From JADJXM01 sp937967285 (GTDB lineage: Bacteria > Acidobacteriota > Blastocatellia > RBC074): a stretch of 64,000 bases of DNA. The notes beneath the pieces are model-generated. The model made no database searches and had not been told where the DNA came from. It saw only the letters and a list, made by a program, of their open reading frames with translations. Position 1 is the first letter of the stretch; every line of letters starts with the position of its first letter. The position numbers were made by a program, and so were the translations under genes. Positions 10,188-30,643 of this stretch are shown here, one piece after another. The stretch spans positions 62,001 to 126,000 of the forward strand of contig JBFWQI010000017.1 in the NCBI GenBank assembly GCA_050249535.1, given 5' to 3'.

Positions 10188-11207
10188 TTAGTTCTCCCGA
10201 ACAGTGGTCTGCAGATCAACAACCTCCCCTGAGCGCAGGACCTTCATGTGGACCTTGTCTCCGGGTTGCAGCCGATTGAGCATCGCCTGGATCTCGGCGA
10301 ATGCCGAAGGGAGCGGGCTGATCGTCCGGCCCATCATCTCGAGGATGACATCGCCTCCGAGGAGGATCGGTTCGCCTCCGATGGTCGCTTCGATCGAGCC
10401 TTCGTGGAGGCCGAGGCGGGCGCCGAGCGAGTCGGTGGCCACGGACTGGACCAGCAGGCCGGCTCCCTGATTGAGGTTGAAGATGGCGGCGGCGGGGCCT
10501 GAGAGCAGTCGGGCCTCGACTCCGAGCCAGATGCGGCGCTCCTCGAGCATCAGTTTACGGGCGACGTTCGAGGTGACGGCGAAAGCGGGTCCGGAGGAGC
10601 CCTCCTTCGCGGCCAGGACGTGAGTGACGATGCCGATCACCTCGCCGTCGAGGTTGAAGACGGGACCGCCTGAGTTGCCCTGATAGATCGCCAGATCGAG
10701 CTGAAAGACCTGCAGCGCGGTCAGGTTTTCGAAGACGTTGTCGGGATTGCGGCGCGCGCTGATGTAACCGGCCGAGAGCGAATGCGTGGCGCCGTAGGGG
10801 GCGCCGATGGCGAAGGCTCTATCGCCGACTTGATTGATTTCTGAATCGCCGAGCCGTGCGACCGCGGCCTCGTCGGGAATGGCCTGAATCTGGAGCATGG
10901 CGATATCGGCTACGGGGGCGGAAGCGAGGATGCGCGCGGGGGCTCTGCGGCCGCTGAGGAACTCGACTTCGACCAGGTCTGCGGCCTGGATGACGTGGGC
11001 GGCGGTCAGGATGCGACCGTCACTTGAAACTATGACGCCTGAGCCGAGGCGGATATCGGCGCTTTCGCCATTCGATCCGGGACGGGGTTTCTTGAGTGCG
11101 TGGACGACTACGACGGACGGATTAACCCTGCGAAACGTATCGCGGAGCTGATTCGGGTCCTGATTGAAAGGCAGAACGACTGCCAGAAAAAGAAAAAGAT
11201 GAAGCAT
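10188..11207 (-). CDS. HtrA/DegP-like trypsin-type serine protease with PDZ domain
   Basis: This 339-residue protein has a short hydrophobic N-terminus (about 1-13) and a trypsin-like domain with the complete triad: H71 (TAAH), D101 (VADIAML) and S179 (GNSGGP). A PDZ-like domain covers about residues 230-335. HtrA proteases act in the periplasm on misfolded proteins. It ends shortly after the CRISPR array and converges on it, and it is divergent from the S41 peptidase. The family is clear; the specific paralogue (DegP, DegQ or DegS-like) cannot be decided. One PDZ and a short N-terminus make it closer in layout to DegS-type proteins. Confidence 0.88.
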   Translation of the reverse strand: MLHLFLFLAVVLPFNQDPNQLRDTFRRVNPSVVVVHALKKPRPGSNGESADIRLGSGVIVSSDGRILTAAHVIQAADLVEVEFLSGRRAPARILASAPVADIAMLQIQAIPDEAAVARLGDSEINQVGDRAFAIGAPYGATHSLSAGYISARRNPDNVFENLTALQVFQLDLAIYQGNSGGPVFNLDGEVIGIVTHVLAAKEGSSGPAFAVTSNVARKLMLEERRIWLGVEARLLSGPAAAIFNLNQGAGLLVQSVATDSLGARLGLHEGSIEATIGGEPILLGGDVILEMMGRTISPLPSAFAEIQAMLNRLQPGDKVHMKVLRSGEVVDLQTTVREN

Positions 11208-11376
11208 GAAGATTTCCCGGTTCGGAAGGCGGAGAAATGATCCAACAGATCATATGCGATCAGCGGCGGATGGCAAAACGGGGAGGCGCGTCCGGGGCGG
11301 AAAAGCGGTGAAATGAAATCGAGGCCGGGGCGTCCGGACGGCGGCTTCGGCGGGGCCCGGATCGAAGAAAATTTTC

Positions 11377-11405
11377 TTGAGCCGGGAATAAGAAGTAAGT
11401 AATAT
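11377..11405 (+). promoter_or_regulatory. Candidate sigma70-type promoter of the S41 peptidase gene
   Basis: TTGAGC (11377-11382) and TAATAT (11400-11405) are separated by 17 bases, about 75 bases before the ATG at 11481. The gene itself has a strong GGAGG Shine-Dalgarno. This is a pattern match only. The rest of 11208-11480 between the two divergent genes shows nothing I recognise. Confidence 0.4.
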
Positions 11406-11480
11406 CTGACCGATCGGCAAAGCCATTGCCGGTCCGACTCAGTCCTTTGTCAGACCCCCTCTATCAGCCTGGAGGTAAAT

Positions 11481-12824
11481 ATGACGCGAAGAGTAATGCC
11501 TGGATCCTTTCACCGCGGATTTGAAATCACGATCACCTGGTTTCTGGTTATAACGATTACCGGAGCGGGCGTAATCGGCGCGCATCAGTCGAAGAGCAAC
11601 TTCACGCGAGATCATGCGAAGCTGGTGCTGCGGACGATCAGGGATGACGTGAAAAAGAACTATTACGATCCCAATTTTCATGGGATCGATCTCGACGCCA
11701 GGTTCACGGCAGCGGAGGAGAAACTGGCGAGCGCGGAATCGACGGGTCAGTTGATGGGGATCATCGCGCAGGTGCTGCTGGATTTCGACGATTCGCATCT
11801 CTTCTTTCTGCCGCCGGGGCGAATGTCGAAGATCGATTACGGTTGGGAGATGCGGGCGGTAGGCGACAAGGTCTATGTGACGGCGGTCAAACCGGGGAGC
11901 GATGCGGAGGACAAGGGTTTGAAGACGGGAGACCGTGTGGTGGAGGTCGGCGGGTTCGAGCCGACGCGTGAGAATCTGTGGAAACTGAACTACCTGTTCA
12001 GATCGTTGAGGCCGCAACCCGGTCTGCGGGTCATCCTGGAGAGCCCGGACGGGAAGAGGAGGCAGCTCGATCTGATGGCGAATGTCCGCCGGGGAAAACA
12101 GATCATGGACCTGACCAGCTCGGTGGATTACGGCGACTACATCCGCGAGATGGAGGACGATGATCGGCTGGACCGGTCGCGGCTGGCAGAGTTCGGCGAG
12201 GAGCTGATCATCTGGAAGATGCCGACCTTCTCGATCGACACGTCGCACCTGTCATCGGCGATCGGGAAGATAAAGAACCATAAGAATGTGATCATCGACC
12301 TGCGCGGAAACGGCGGCGGTCTGGTGGACATCTGCTCGCGGATGGTCGGAGCATTCTTCGAGCAGGAGTTTGAAATAGCTCAATATAAAGGGCGCAAAGA
12401 GATGAAGCCGATGAAATCCAGGAACACCGGAGACCGCTACACCGGCAAAGTGATCGTTCTGATCGACAGTCGGTCAGCGTCGGCGTCAGAGATCTTCGCG
12501 CGGACGATCCAACTGGAGAAGCGCGGTATTGTCATCGGGGACCGCTCGGCGGGGGCGGTCATGCGATCGCGCAGGTATTCGCATGAGATCGGTTTCGACA
12601 CGATCATCCCGTACGGAGTCAGCGTGACGGACGCGGATGTGATCATGAAGGACGGCCGGAGTCTGGAGAAGACAGGGGTGACGCCCGATGAACTGCTGCT
12701 GCCGACGGCGGCGGATATGGCGGCGGGGCGCGATCCGGTGCTGGCGCGGGCGGCAGAACTGGCGGGAGTCAGGCTCGATCCGCAGAAAGCCGGCAGCCTC
12801 TTCCCTCTCGAATGGCGCAAGTGA
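11481..12824 (+). CDS. Exported S41-family (tail-specific/tricorn-like) peptidase with PDZ domain
   Basis: This 447-residue protein starts at an ATG behind CTGGAGG. Residues 18-34 are a signal anchor, about 120-200 a PDZ-like region, and 240-425 the S41 catalytic domain with LRGNGGG (274-280) and SASASE (332-337), which holds the nucleophile. The Lys that CtpA-type enzymes carry in GEKTxGKG is missing: the equivalent segment reads GDRSAGAV. A conserved-looking His occurs in DDSHL (103-107), so the enzyme may use the Ser-His arrangement of the S41B branch. It probably acts in the periplasm. The substrate is unknown. Confidence 0.82.
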   Translation: MTRRVMPGSFHRGFEITITWFLVITITGAGVIGAHQSKSNFTRDHAKLVLRTIRDDVKKNYYDPNFHGIDLDARFTAAEEKLASAESTGQLMGIIAQVLLDFDDSHLFFLPPGRMSKIDYGWEMRAVGDKVYVTAVKPGSDAEDKGLKTGDRVVEVGGFEPTRENLWKLNYLFRSLRPQPGLRVILESPDGKRRQLDLMANVRRGKQIMDLTSSVDYGDYIREMEDDDRLDRSRLAEFGEELIIWKMPTFSIDTSHLSSAIGKIKNHKNVIIDLRGNGGGLVDICSRMVGAFFEQEFEIAQYKGRKEMKPMKSRNTGDRYTGKVIVLIDSRSASASEIFARTIQLEKRGIVIGDRSAGAVMRSRRYSHEIGFDTIIPYGVSVTDADVIMKDGRSLEKTGVTPDELLLPTAADMAAGRDPVLARAAELAGVRLDPQKAGSLFPLEWRK

Positions 12825-12965
12825 CGGGGATAATCAAAATACTTCCATGAAATTTAAACTTATGGCAACCTATACCGTCTGATCGGCATCAATCAGACTC
12901 TGAATTCTCAGTTCGGAAAACCAAGTTGTTGATACTTCAGAACTTCAGCCTTTGAAGGAAACGAT

Positions 12966-13325
12966 ATGGCGCGAACCACATCGGCATTCCCGGGCGAGAG
13001 GAATGCCCAATCCCCTGGATGGGTTGCACCGAACGGCAGGTTCTTCCCCTGTGCGGCTTACGAGCATGACACGGTGGCGGAGGAGTTGGCGGTAAAATAT
13101 TATCCTCATGAGGCCCGTCGCAAGACGGGGACCCACATCTTCGAGGAGAAGCACTGGGTGAGGCTGCTGCTGGACGGGACGTTTCACGCGGGCCCGGATG
13201 TAAAGCTGGCGCCGCGGATCACTCAGGCGCAGAGGGACCGTCTTTTCGATCTGGCGATGGCCAATCGCGACTCGGAGTTCAGCCGCCGGGTGCTGAGATG
13301 GCTGGACGGCGCGGAAGACCTGTGA
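12966..13325 (+). CDS. Conserved-looking small protein of unknown function
   Basis: This 119-residue protein has no signal peptide or membrane segment. It is rich in Trp, His and Arg in the middle (KHWVRLLLDGTFHAG) and ends in a helical, charged stretch. The ATG at 12966 is preceded by AAGGAAACGAT, a usable ribosome binding site. I do not recognise the family. It sits alone between the S41 gene and a palindromic repeat and converges with the large kinase gene. Codon usage resembles its neighbours. Confidence 0.55.
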   Translation: MARTTSAFPGERNAQSPGWVAPNGRFFPCAAYEHDTVAEELAVKYYPHEARRKTGTHIFEEKHWVRLLLDGTFHAGPDVKLAPRITQAQRDRLFDLAMANRDSEFSRRVLRWLDGAEDL

Positions 13326-13434
13326 ATTGAATTAAAAAGAGGATTTAAACGCCAAGAACGCCAAGAGGGCCAAGATTTATCATTGAGGCATTATCCGAGT
13401 CACGCCCGATGGATGGAACTCGGATTCTGCCTGA

Positions 13435-16653
<3,219 letters not shown>

Positions 16654-16893
16654 TGTTCGCCTCCTGATCCGATCCGTTCAGGGAACGAATGACCGTCACG
16701 GGCCGGAAACGATCAGTACAGATTCGCCCGTCCCGCATTTTTACCGATATGGCCATATTGGATAACAGTTCCCGCCAGTTTATCCCCCTCCGGACACGTG
16801 CCGGGCCAATATTATGCTACAGAAACCGAAATCCGGACAGTTGACGGAGCATTTGATCGTTCAGTCAGCATCAACAGTCGAGATCCTTTCGGA

Positions 16894-17445
16894 TCAGGCG
16901 GCAAGCGACAGGACACCGAGGATGATGAAGAGCGCCGAGGCAATCCACCGGAGGTATTTCATATTGACCTTGTGTGCGAGCGTTTCGCCGAGCCAGACAG
17001 CCGGGACATTGGCGATCATCATCCCGAGGGTCGTGCCTGCAACGATGGCCGCAACCGACTGGTAACGCGCGGCCAGAGCGATCGTGGCGAGCTGTGTCTT
17101 GTCTCCCATTTCGACCATGAAGAAGACAATGAGCGTGGTCAGGAAGACGCCGGAATCGCGCATCGGCTTGTCCTCTTCCAGCTTGTCGGGGACCAGCACC
17201 CAGAAGCCGAAGGCGAAGAAGGCGACGGCGACGATCCAGCGGAGCGTCTGCGGTGAGAATAATCCGGCCAGCAGGACGCCGGCATAACCGGCCAGAAAGT
17301 GATTGGCGAGCGTGGCGACCAGGATGCCCGCGATGATCGGGATCTTCCGCCTGAATTTAGCCGCCAGAACGAACGAAAGCAATTGGGTCTTGTCGCCCAT
17401 CTCGGCCAGCGCAACGATGAATGTCGAAACTAGAAACGGTTCCAT
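16894..17445 (-). CDS. GDT1/UPF0016 family cation (Mn/Ca) exporter
   Basis: This 183-residue membrane protein has about six or seven helices and two copies of the family motif E-M-G-D-K-T-Q, one near residue 15 and one near 113. That is the hallmark of GDT1/TMEM165/MneA proteins, known Mn or Ca exporters. I chose the ATG at 17445 rather than the one five codons upstream because AGGGA lies four bases in front of it. The upstream start would place the two genes two bases apart. It lies directly downstream of the SulP gene on the same strand and probably shares its transcript. Confidence 0.87.
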   Translation of the reverse strand: MEPFLVSTFIVALAEMGDKTQLLSFVLAAKFRRKIPIIAGILVATLANHFLAGYAGVLLAGLFSPQTLRWIVAVAFFAFGFWVLVPDKLEEDKPMRDSGVFLTTLIVFFMVEMGDKTQLATIALAARYQSVAAIVAGTTLGMMIANVPAVWLGETLAHKVNMKYLRWIASALFIILGVLSLAA

Positions 17446-17462
17446 GATTTCCCTGCCCATCC

Positions 17463-19142
<1,680 letters not shown>

Positions 19143-19274
19143 GGGATGAAAGATACAACCAGTGGTGAATATGATCAAAACCACCCAGGTAAAGAATTAA
19201 CCGCAAAGGCCGCGAAGGGGGCAAATCATTTCCATCGAATTCGGTGAGGCGGTGTTCTATTATGACTTATGTCA

Positions 19275-19302
19275 TTGCCGGGCAAACAGGCCCGTCTACA
19301 AT
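19275..19302 (+). promoter_or_regulatory. Candidate promoter with very short leader for the CxxCH protein gene
   Basis: TTGCCG (19275-19280) and TACAAT (19297-19302) are separated by 16 bases and end 10 bases before the ATG at 19313. The transcript would have only a few leader bases, matching the absence of a Shine-Dalgarno. Confidence 0.4.
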
Positions 19303-19312
19303 ACCTGTGATC

Positions 19313-20614
19313 ATGAAAAGAACAATTGTATTTATTGCACTTGCGCTGGCGATACCGGCCGGCATTTCGAGGTTTGCAGCCGCCGACTGGCAGGGCCTGC
19401 TGCACGATGATCCGGTCATCGGCTACCGCAGCGCCGGAAGCAACGATGCAGTCGCCGAGTTGCAGCGACGCATCGATTCCGGGGAGGTCAGCCTCGAGTT
19501 CAACGAGAGGAACGGCTATCTCGAATCGGTGCTCAGGCATCTGAAGATACCGGTGTCATCTCAGGGGCTTGTCTTTTCGAAGACGAGTTTCCAGCTTCAT
19601 CGGATCTCGCCCTCGAATCCGCGGGCGCTCTATTTCGCGGATGAGATCTACGTCGGGTGGGTGCGCGGCGGAGACATGCTGGAACTGGCGGCGGTGGACC
19701 CGAATCTGGGCGGAGTCTTTTACATGCTCGAACAGAGGAAGGCGGAACAGCCGCGTTTCTTTCGTAACGACGAATGCCTGCAGTGTCACAGCGCGGGAGC
19801 GACCGGCAACGTGCCGGGCTTCATGGTGAGGTCGGTCTATCCCGACGAGCGCGGTTATCCGATCGCCCCGCTCGGATCGCACATCACAAACTATTCGAGC
19901 CCGATCAGGCAGCGCTGGGGCGGATGGTATGTGACGGGGCAGCACGGCAGCGAGCGGCATGCCGGCAACATGATCTTCGATGAAAAGAGCGATCCGGACA
20001 GGCCCGAGCAGTTGACCGGCTCGAATCTGTCGAAACTCGAGGGCAGGTTCGATCCGGCGGGCTATCCATCCGTGGAAAGCGACATCGTGGCGCTGATGGT
20101 GCTCGAGCATCAGACCCAGATGCACAATCTGATCACCAGACTCAACTACGAGACACGCCTGGCGCTGAACAATGACAAGGTGATGCGGGAGGCACTCAAC
20201 GAGCCGGAGCGTGGGATGTCCGAGAGCACCCGTCGCCGGATCGGCAATGCTGCCGAGAGCCTGGTGCGGCATCTGATGTTCATCGGCGAGACCCGCTGGA
20301 AGACGCCGATCAGCGGAACGTCGGGATTTACCGCAGAATTCGCTGCCGGCGGCAGGCGGGACGCCAGGGGGCGCTCGTTGCGCGATCTGGATCTGAAGCA
20401 GAAGCTCTTTCGCTATCCGTGCAGCTATCTGATCTATTCACCGGCCTTCGACGCGCTGCCTCAACCGGCGCTCGAAGAGGTCTACAGGCGCCTCCGGCTG
20501 GCGCTGATCGGGCAATCCGGGGACAAGGACTTCGCGGCCGTTCCCGAAGAGGACAGAAAGGCGGTGCTCGAAATCCTGAGGGAGACGAAACCCGGTCTTC
20601 CCTCAAACTTCTAA
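19313..20614 (+). CDS. Exported protein with a single CxxCH haem-binding motif
   Basis: This is 433 residues from the ATG at 19313, giving a clean signal peptide (KRTIVFIALALAIPAG). A frame with earlier starts exists but would bury this signal. One CLQCH motif (C155, C158, H159) suggests a covalently bound c-type haem. The flanking sequence around FFRNDECLQCHSAG and the GGWYVTGQHG segment look conserved, but I do not recognise a named enzyme. It probably acts in the periplasm as an electron carrier or haem enzyme. It is a single gene followed by a family B repeat. Confidence 0.7.
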   Translation: MKRTIVFIALALAIPAGISRFAAADWQGLLHDDPVIGYRSAGSNDAVAELQRRIDSGEVSLEFNERNGYLESVLRHLKIPVSSQGLVFSKTSFQLHRISPSNPRALYFADEIYVGWVRGGDMLELAAVDPNLGGVFYMLEQRKAEQPRFFRNDECLQCHSAGATGNVPGFMVRSVYPDERGYPIAPLGSHITNYSSPIRQRWGGWYVTGQHGSERHAGNMIFDEKSDPDRPEQLTGSNLSKLEGRFDPAGYPSVESDIVALMVLEHQTQMHNLITRLNYETRLALNNDKVMREALNEPERGMSESTRRRIGNAAESLVRHLMFIGETRWKTPISGTSGFTAEFAAGGRRDARGRSLRDLDLKQKLFRYPCSYLIYSPAFDALPQPALEEVYRRLRLALIGQSGDKDFAAVPEEDRKAVLEILRETKPGLPSNF

Positions 20615-20643
20615 TGCTTTGTAACCTGGGTCTTTTTATTTTT

Positions 20644-20763
20644 TAGCGCAGAGGGAGCAGAGATTGATATTTTGGGTATTTATTTCCGGAGTCTCACTCA
20701 ATGGCCGTATACCGAACATTGCCCTCCACAAAAAAGCTCTGCCTCCTCTGCGCCTCTGCGTTC
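20644..20763. repeat. Palindromic dispersed repeat, family B, copy 1 (GCAGAGG-tipped)
   Basis: The arms contain tandem GCAGAG/GGAGCAGAG units at left and their complements CTCTGCCTCCTCTGCG at right. The centre has TTTATTTCCGGAGTCTCACT and CGAACATTGCC, shared with copies at 27623 and 55537. It lies 3' of the CxxCH gene and fills part of the 309-base gap up to 20923. Confidence 0.88.
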
Positions 20764-20820
20764 AAGAGTCAGGCTAATTTGGTTACACAGTACTAACATG
20801 AGACGCAGCGATTAGAGTGA

Positions 20821-20850
20821 TTGTCGTCAACCGGTCAGATCGTGTAAAAT
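20821..20850 (+). promoter_or_regulatory. Candidate promoter of the rhodanese selenoprotein gene
   Basis: TTGTCG (20821-20826) and TAAAAT (20845-20850) are separated by 18 bases, 74 bases before the ATG. Five of six bases match the -10 consensus. Confidence 0.45.
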
Positions 20851-20923
20851 TTCGGCGTCGTTTCAACAGTCAACCTAAACGAAAACCGGCTTTAACCGAA
20901 CAATTGGAAGAGAGCATAAATTT

Positions 20924-21569
<646 letters not shown>

Positions 21570-21571
21570 CT

Positions 21572-22876
<1,305 letters not shown>

Positions 22877-22877
22877 T

Positions 22878-23780
<903 letters not shown>

Positions 23781-23878
23781 GACATTCTCCAGGAACCGTC
23801 AGCGAATGATCTTTCTTGACGGCTCGGATCGGGAATTCAGGTTGTGAATCAGTGAATTGCTTGTGAGAAAACCGAATC

Positions 23879-23962
<84 letters not shown>

Positions 23963-23988
23963 GTTTGTTGCTCCAAGTCTGGGTCGTG

Positions 23989-24017
23989 AGTTTATAAGCT
24001 CAGTCTGCATGTTTCAA
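23989..24017 (-). promoter_or_regulatory. Candidate promoter of tRNA-Leu
   Basis: On the minus strand, TTGAAA (24012-24017) and TAAACT (23989-23994) are 17 bases apart, about 28 bases before the tRNA 5' end. An overlapping TATAAA is an alternative -10 at shorter spacing. Confidence 0.45.
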
Positions 24018-24028
24018 GGCGAAAGAAA

Positions 24029-24179
24029 ATTTAAACGCCAGGAGGATTGAAACGCCAAGGACGCCAAGATCGCCAAGGTTTTTAATTAGCAGCAGAATCC
24101 GAGTTTCATCCGATGGGCGTGACTCGGATAATGCCTCAATAAAAAATCTTGGCGCTCTTGGCGATCTTGGCGTTTAAAT
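24029..24179. repeat. Palindromic dispersed repeat, family A, copy 2
   Basis: This is the same element as 13343-13498 in the opposite orientation, with ATTTAAAC/GTTTAAAT ends, CGCCAAG-type arms and the shared centre GTGACTCGGATAATGCCTCA. It lies immediately 3' of the serine hydrolase gene, five bases from its stop. Confidence 0.9.
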
Positions 24180-24183
24180 ATTC

Positions 24184-25491
<1,308 letters not shown>

Positions 25492-25536
25492 CAGACTTTC
25501 TCCGTGAATTTGACGGGCGGCGCTCCGTCGCCGCAC

Positions 25537-25565
25537 TCCACAAAAGATTGGAACTGGTTGATAAT
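25537..25565 (+). promoter_or_regulatory. Candidate promoter giving a leaderless transcript at 25572
   Basis: TCCACA (25537-25542) and GATAAT (25560-25565) are 17 bases apart, and the ATG at 25572 lies seven bases after the -10. No Shine-Dalgarno precedes it. Transcription would begin at or next to the start codon. Confidence 0.5.
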
Positions 25566-25571
25566 CCGCTC

Positions 25572-27596
<2,025 letters not shown>

Positions 27597-27622
27597 GTAC
27601 TCTGGGAACTAAGTTTTTATGG

Positions 27623-27758
27623 TTTTAAACGCAGAGGCGCAGAGGCGGCAGAGGTTGATATTTTGGATATTTATTTCCGGAGCCTCACCCAATGGGCATA
27701 TTAAGAACATTACCAGGCTCAAAAAATCTCTGCCAACTCTGCGCCTCTGCGTTTAAAA
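27623..27758. repeat. Palindromic dispersed repeat, family B, copy 2
   Basis: The ends are TTTTAAAC and GTTTAAAA, with arms of GCAGAGGC-type units and the shared centre TTTATTTCCGGAGCCTCACC. It lies 26 bases 3' of the alpha/beta hydrolase stop. Confidence 0.9.
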
Positions 27759-27872
27759 TTCAGGTTACACCGCAATGAGGCGATTAGAGAATTATTGTCT
27801 CATTATCGACATGATGCTAGGATTGGCGCTTGTTCTGATTTCGACCAATCTCTTTACAGCTTCACACCGGAA

Positions 27873-29603
27873 ATGAGCCGCAAATCAAGTCAGAAAAAGA
27901 GCACAAACAGAACTGAACTCAACCAGACTGTAACCGAACCCGTCAGTCTCTTCCCCGCCGACCGGCGTCGCGGGTATGCGATTCTGGGAGCGGCATTCGT
28001 CTTCACGCTGCTGACCTACGTGCTGCATCTGGACAAGGTCGTAGGTCTGATGAGCGACGACGGCTGGTACGTCCTGCTGGCGAAATCGCTGGCCACCGGA
28101 CAAGGGTATCAGCTCATCAACTCGCCGTCGGCCGGCATCCTGCCGATCTACCCGCCCCTGTTCCCCTTTCTGCTCTCGATCGCATGGCGGATCTGGCCGC
28201 AGTTCCCCGAGAACATCATCCTGCTGAAATGGGTCTCCATCGGGGCGATGATGATCAGCGGATGGCTCGTCTATGTTCATTTCGTCCTCGACAGGAAGAC
28301 CGGGCGAAATTTCGGAGCCGCGCTCGGACTGGCCACCGCCACCGCGCCGGTCCTCGTCTTCACGGCTACCGGGACAGTGATGTCGGAAAGCGTCTACCTC
28401 TGCCTTCAGATCGGAACGGTGCTCGCGGCTGAGCGGGCGGTCCGTGCGGGTGAGCGTGGAAGCTGGAAATTCTGGACGACGCTCGGCGAGAAGCGGTTCT
28501 GGAACGGCTGGCAGTATGCGATCCTGGCCGCCCTGCTGGCGTCGGGAAGTTTTCTGACCAGATCGGTCGGCGTGGTTGTGATCGGAGCCGTCGCCGTCTA
28601 CCTGATCTATTCCCGATTGTTCCCGCTGGCTGCGGTCTTTGTCCTGGGCGTAGCGATCATGACCGGACCGTGGATGATCTACCAGCAGACGCATATGCCG
28701 ACAGCGGCTCAACAGGCTGAACAGAACAACTACATCGTCAAGGATTACGGGAGTCAGATGCAGGATGTTCAGGGAGATCAGCCCAGAAGCAGTCGAGTTC
28801 TCGAGCACCTCTATTTCAACGTCAGCTTCTATCTCGAGCATCATACCGGCGCTCTGGTCTTCGATCCCTGGTTCAGGGCGGCCGAACCCGCCGTCGGCAA
28901 GGGCAGAACGCAGGGCAAGGCGATAGCCTCGCTGCTGCTCTTTCTGATCTCGATGATCGGCCTTTACCGCGCCGTTCGAAACGGGCTGACCAGCGGCGAT
29001 CTTGTCTTCGTCTTCAGCATCGGGATTTGCGTGATCTGGGTATTCTTCTCGGTTCGACTGATCTTCCCGCTGGCGCCGTGGGTCTTCTACTATCTCGGTC
29101 TCGGCGTCAGGAGCATCGTCGGCGGACTCAGATTCACCCGCCGCAAAGCGCCGGCAGCCGCGGGCTGGGCGGCAGCCACAGTCTGGCTGATAGTTCTGAT
29201 CAATGCCTTCTCAAATGCGGATTACATTCTCAAAAATCTCGGGGTGGTCGGGGAGAAGCCGGTCTGGGAGCGAAACTACCGGGAGAACCTGGAGGCCATG
29301 GACTGGGTCGATCGAAACCTGCCGAAAGACGCCATCCTCGCCTCATCCAATCCGTCACTGCTCTATCTCTTCACCGGCAGGAAGACCATCGGCAATGCGA
29401 GGCCGGCGGTCAGGTGGGAGCTCTGGAAAGAGATGGGCGTTCGCTACGGCGTCTGGCTGAGGTACGCTGAGATCATCGATCCCACGGCTAACGAGAAGCG
29501 GTTCAGCATCCCGTACCAGTCTGAACGGCTCAAACTTCGCGTTCTCGATTTCGGGGACCCGGCAACGAGACCCGACTGGGTGCCCGGCAAACCGGCCAAA
29601 TGA
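27873..29603 (+). CDS. GT-C fold membrane glycosyltransferase (GT39/ArnT-like)
   Basis: This is about 576 residues from the ATG at 27873; an in-frame ATG at 27795 is less likely as it adds a non-membrane tail with no ribosome site. There are roughly 10-11 membrane helices. After the first helix comes MSDDGWYVLLAKSLATGQG, the acidic first periplasmic loop that binds the lipid-linked sugar in GT39/GT83 enzymes. A soluble C-terminal segment of about 100 residues follows. It probably transfers sugar from a polyprenyl phosphate donor to an envelope acceptor. It is a single gene, and the acceptor is unknown. Confidence 0.8.
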   Translation: MSRKSSQKKSTNRTELNQTVTEPVSLFPADRRRGYAILGAAFVFTLLTYVLHLDKVVGLMSDDGWYVLLAKSLATGQGYQLINSPSAGILPIYPPLFPFLLSIAWRIWPQFPENIILLKWVSIGAMMISGWLVYVHFVLDRKTGRNFGAALGLATATAPVLVFTATGTVMSESVYLCLQIGTVLAAERAVRAGERGSWKFWTTLGEKRFWNGWQYAILAALLASGSFLTRSVGVVVIGAVAVYLIYSRLFPLAAVFVLGVAIMTGPWMIYQQTHMPTAAQQAEQNNYIVKDYGSQMQDVQGDQPRSSRVLEHLYFNVSFYLEHHTGALVFDPWFRAAEPAVGKGRTQGKAIASLLLFLISMIGLYRAVRNGLTSGDLVFVFSIGICVIWVFFSVRLIFPLAPWVFYYLGLGVRSIVGGLRFTRRKAPAAAGWAAATVWLIVLINAFSNADYILKNLGVVGEKPVWERNYRENLEAMDWVDRNLPKDAILASSNPSLLYLFTGRKTIGNARPAVRWELWKEMGVRYGVWLRYAEIIDPTANEKRFSIPYQSERLKLRVLDFGDPATRPDWVPGKPAK

Positions 29604-29720
29604 ACCGTGTAGTTAACACTGTAACTGAAGCCATGATATTATGACGGAGTAATTCATACCCGTGTCATCAAGTCATCTGATTGATAATCAGGACGAGCGA
29701 GCCGTTAATGGAGGAATCTG

Positions 29721-30638
29721 ATGCTGATCTGTCCAGTCTGTCGCAGCCAGAACCAGGATTCTGCGAAATTCTGCGGGAACTGCGGTAATCCGTTCATCCC
29801 TCAGAATGAATCGACTTCATCGCTGATCAACTGCGCGCAGGGACATATTTACAGCGCGGTCTACCAGTATTGTCCTTACTGTCCTCAACCCGACAATTCG
29901 GAACCGATAGATTTCGCGACGAGGGTCGAGGATGCGCCGACAGCGCTTCCCCAGCGGGATACCGGCGGCCAGCCGATGGTGGATTTTTCGACCCGCATCG
30001 ACAGCGGCGAGACGGTCTTCGAGACGACAGAGACGCCGGCGCCCGCGATTTCGCCTCAGATGCCTCCGACAGAGATGATAAGTCCGCAGAGCGCATTCGA
30101 GGAACTGATACCCGGGGCATCGTCCGCCGACAGGCCGACCGAGGTGGAACCGGCGCCGTTTGTCGTCGAAAAGGCCGAAGCGAAGTTCGAGGAGCCGCCC
30201 GTCGAAGCGCATGCGGCGCCTTCCGACAGAACCGTTTATGCCGCACCGCCCGCTCCTCCGCCGCCGGAACCGATCAGCAGGAACACGATCCTTGCGGCGC
30301 AGCCGGAAGACGCCGATCAGTCAACAAAGGGCAAGATCGTCGGCTGGCTGATCACCTACACCAATGCTCCGGACGGCAGGGACTATCACATCTATTCCGG
30401 ATACAATCGCCTCGGAGCCAATCCGGTCTGCGACATCATCATCGAGGACGAAACGGTCAGCGGTTCGCATGCCATCATCGTCTTCCGCGAAGGGCGGTGT
30501 CTGATCAAGGACGACCTTTCGCGCAACGGGACTTTCGTCAACGGACGCGAGATCACCGAGGCGCATCCGCTTCAGAACTATGATCAGATCCGTGTCGGCA
30601 ACACATTTCTGACATTCGTATCGGCAACCAAACTCTGA
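29721..30638 (+). CDS. Zinc-ribbon and FHA domain protein
   Basis: This 305-residue protein starts at an ATG after GGAGG. The N-terminus is a double zinc ribbon (CPVC at 4-7, CGNC at 18-21, then CAQGH and CPYC near 38-55). A Pro/Glu/Thr-rich linker runs to about 200. An FHA domain ends the protein, with NRLGANP, the SGSHA phosphopeptide loop and RNGTFVNG. FHA domains bind phosphothreonine, so this is probably a reader for Ser/Thr kinases such as the one at 13435-16653. It is five bases from the PP2C gene, with a shared operon. Confidence 0.9.
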   Translation: MLICPVCRSQNQDSAKFCGNCGNPFIPQNESTSSLINCAQGHIYSAVYQYCPYCPQPDNSEPIDFATRVEDAPTALPQRDTGGQPMVDFSTRIDSGETVFETTETPAPAISPQMPPTEMISPQSAFEELIPGASSADRPTEVEPAPFVVEKAEAKFEEPPVEAHAAPSDRTVYAAPPAPPPPEPISRNTILAAQPEDADQSTKGKIVGWLITYTNAPDGRDYHIYSGYNRLGANPVCDIIIEDETVSGSHAIIVFREGRCLIKDDLSRNGTFVNGREITEAHPLQNYDQIRVGNTFLTFVSATKL

Positions 30639-30643
30639 CAGCC

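Noticed and set aside
11439..12248. 269-codon frame antisense to the S41 peptidase
   Set aside because: The plus strand has a signal segment, PDZ and S41 motifs and a strong Shine-Dalgarno.
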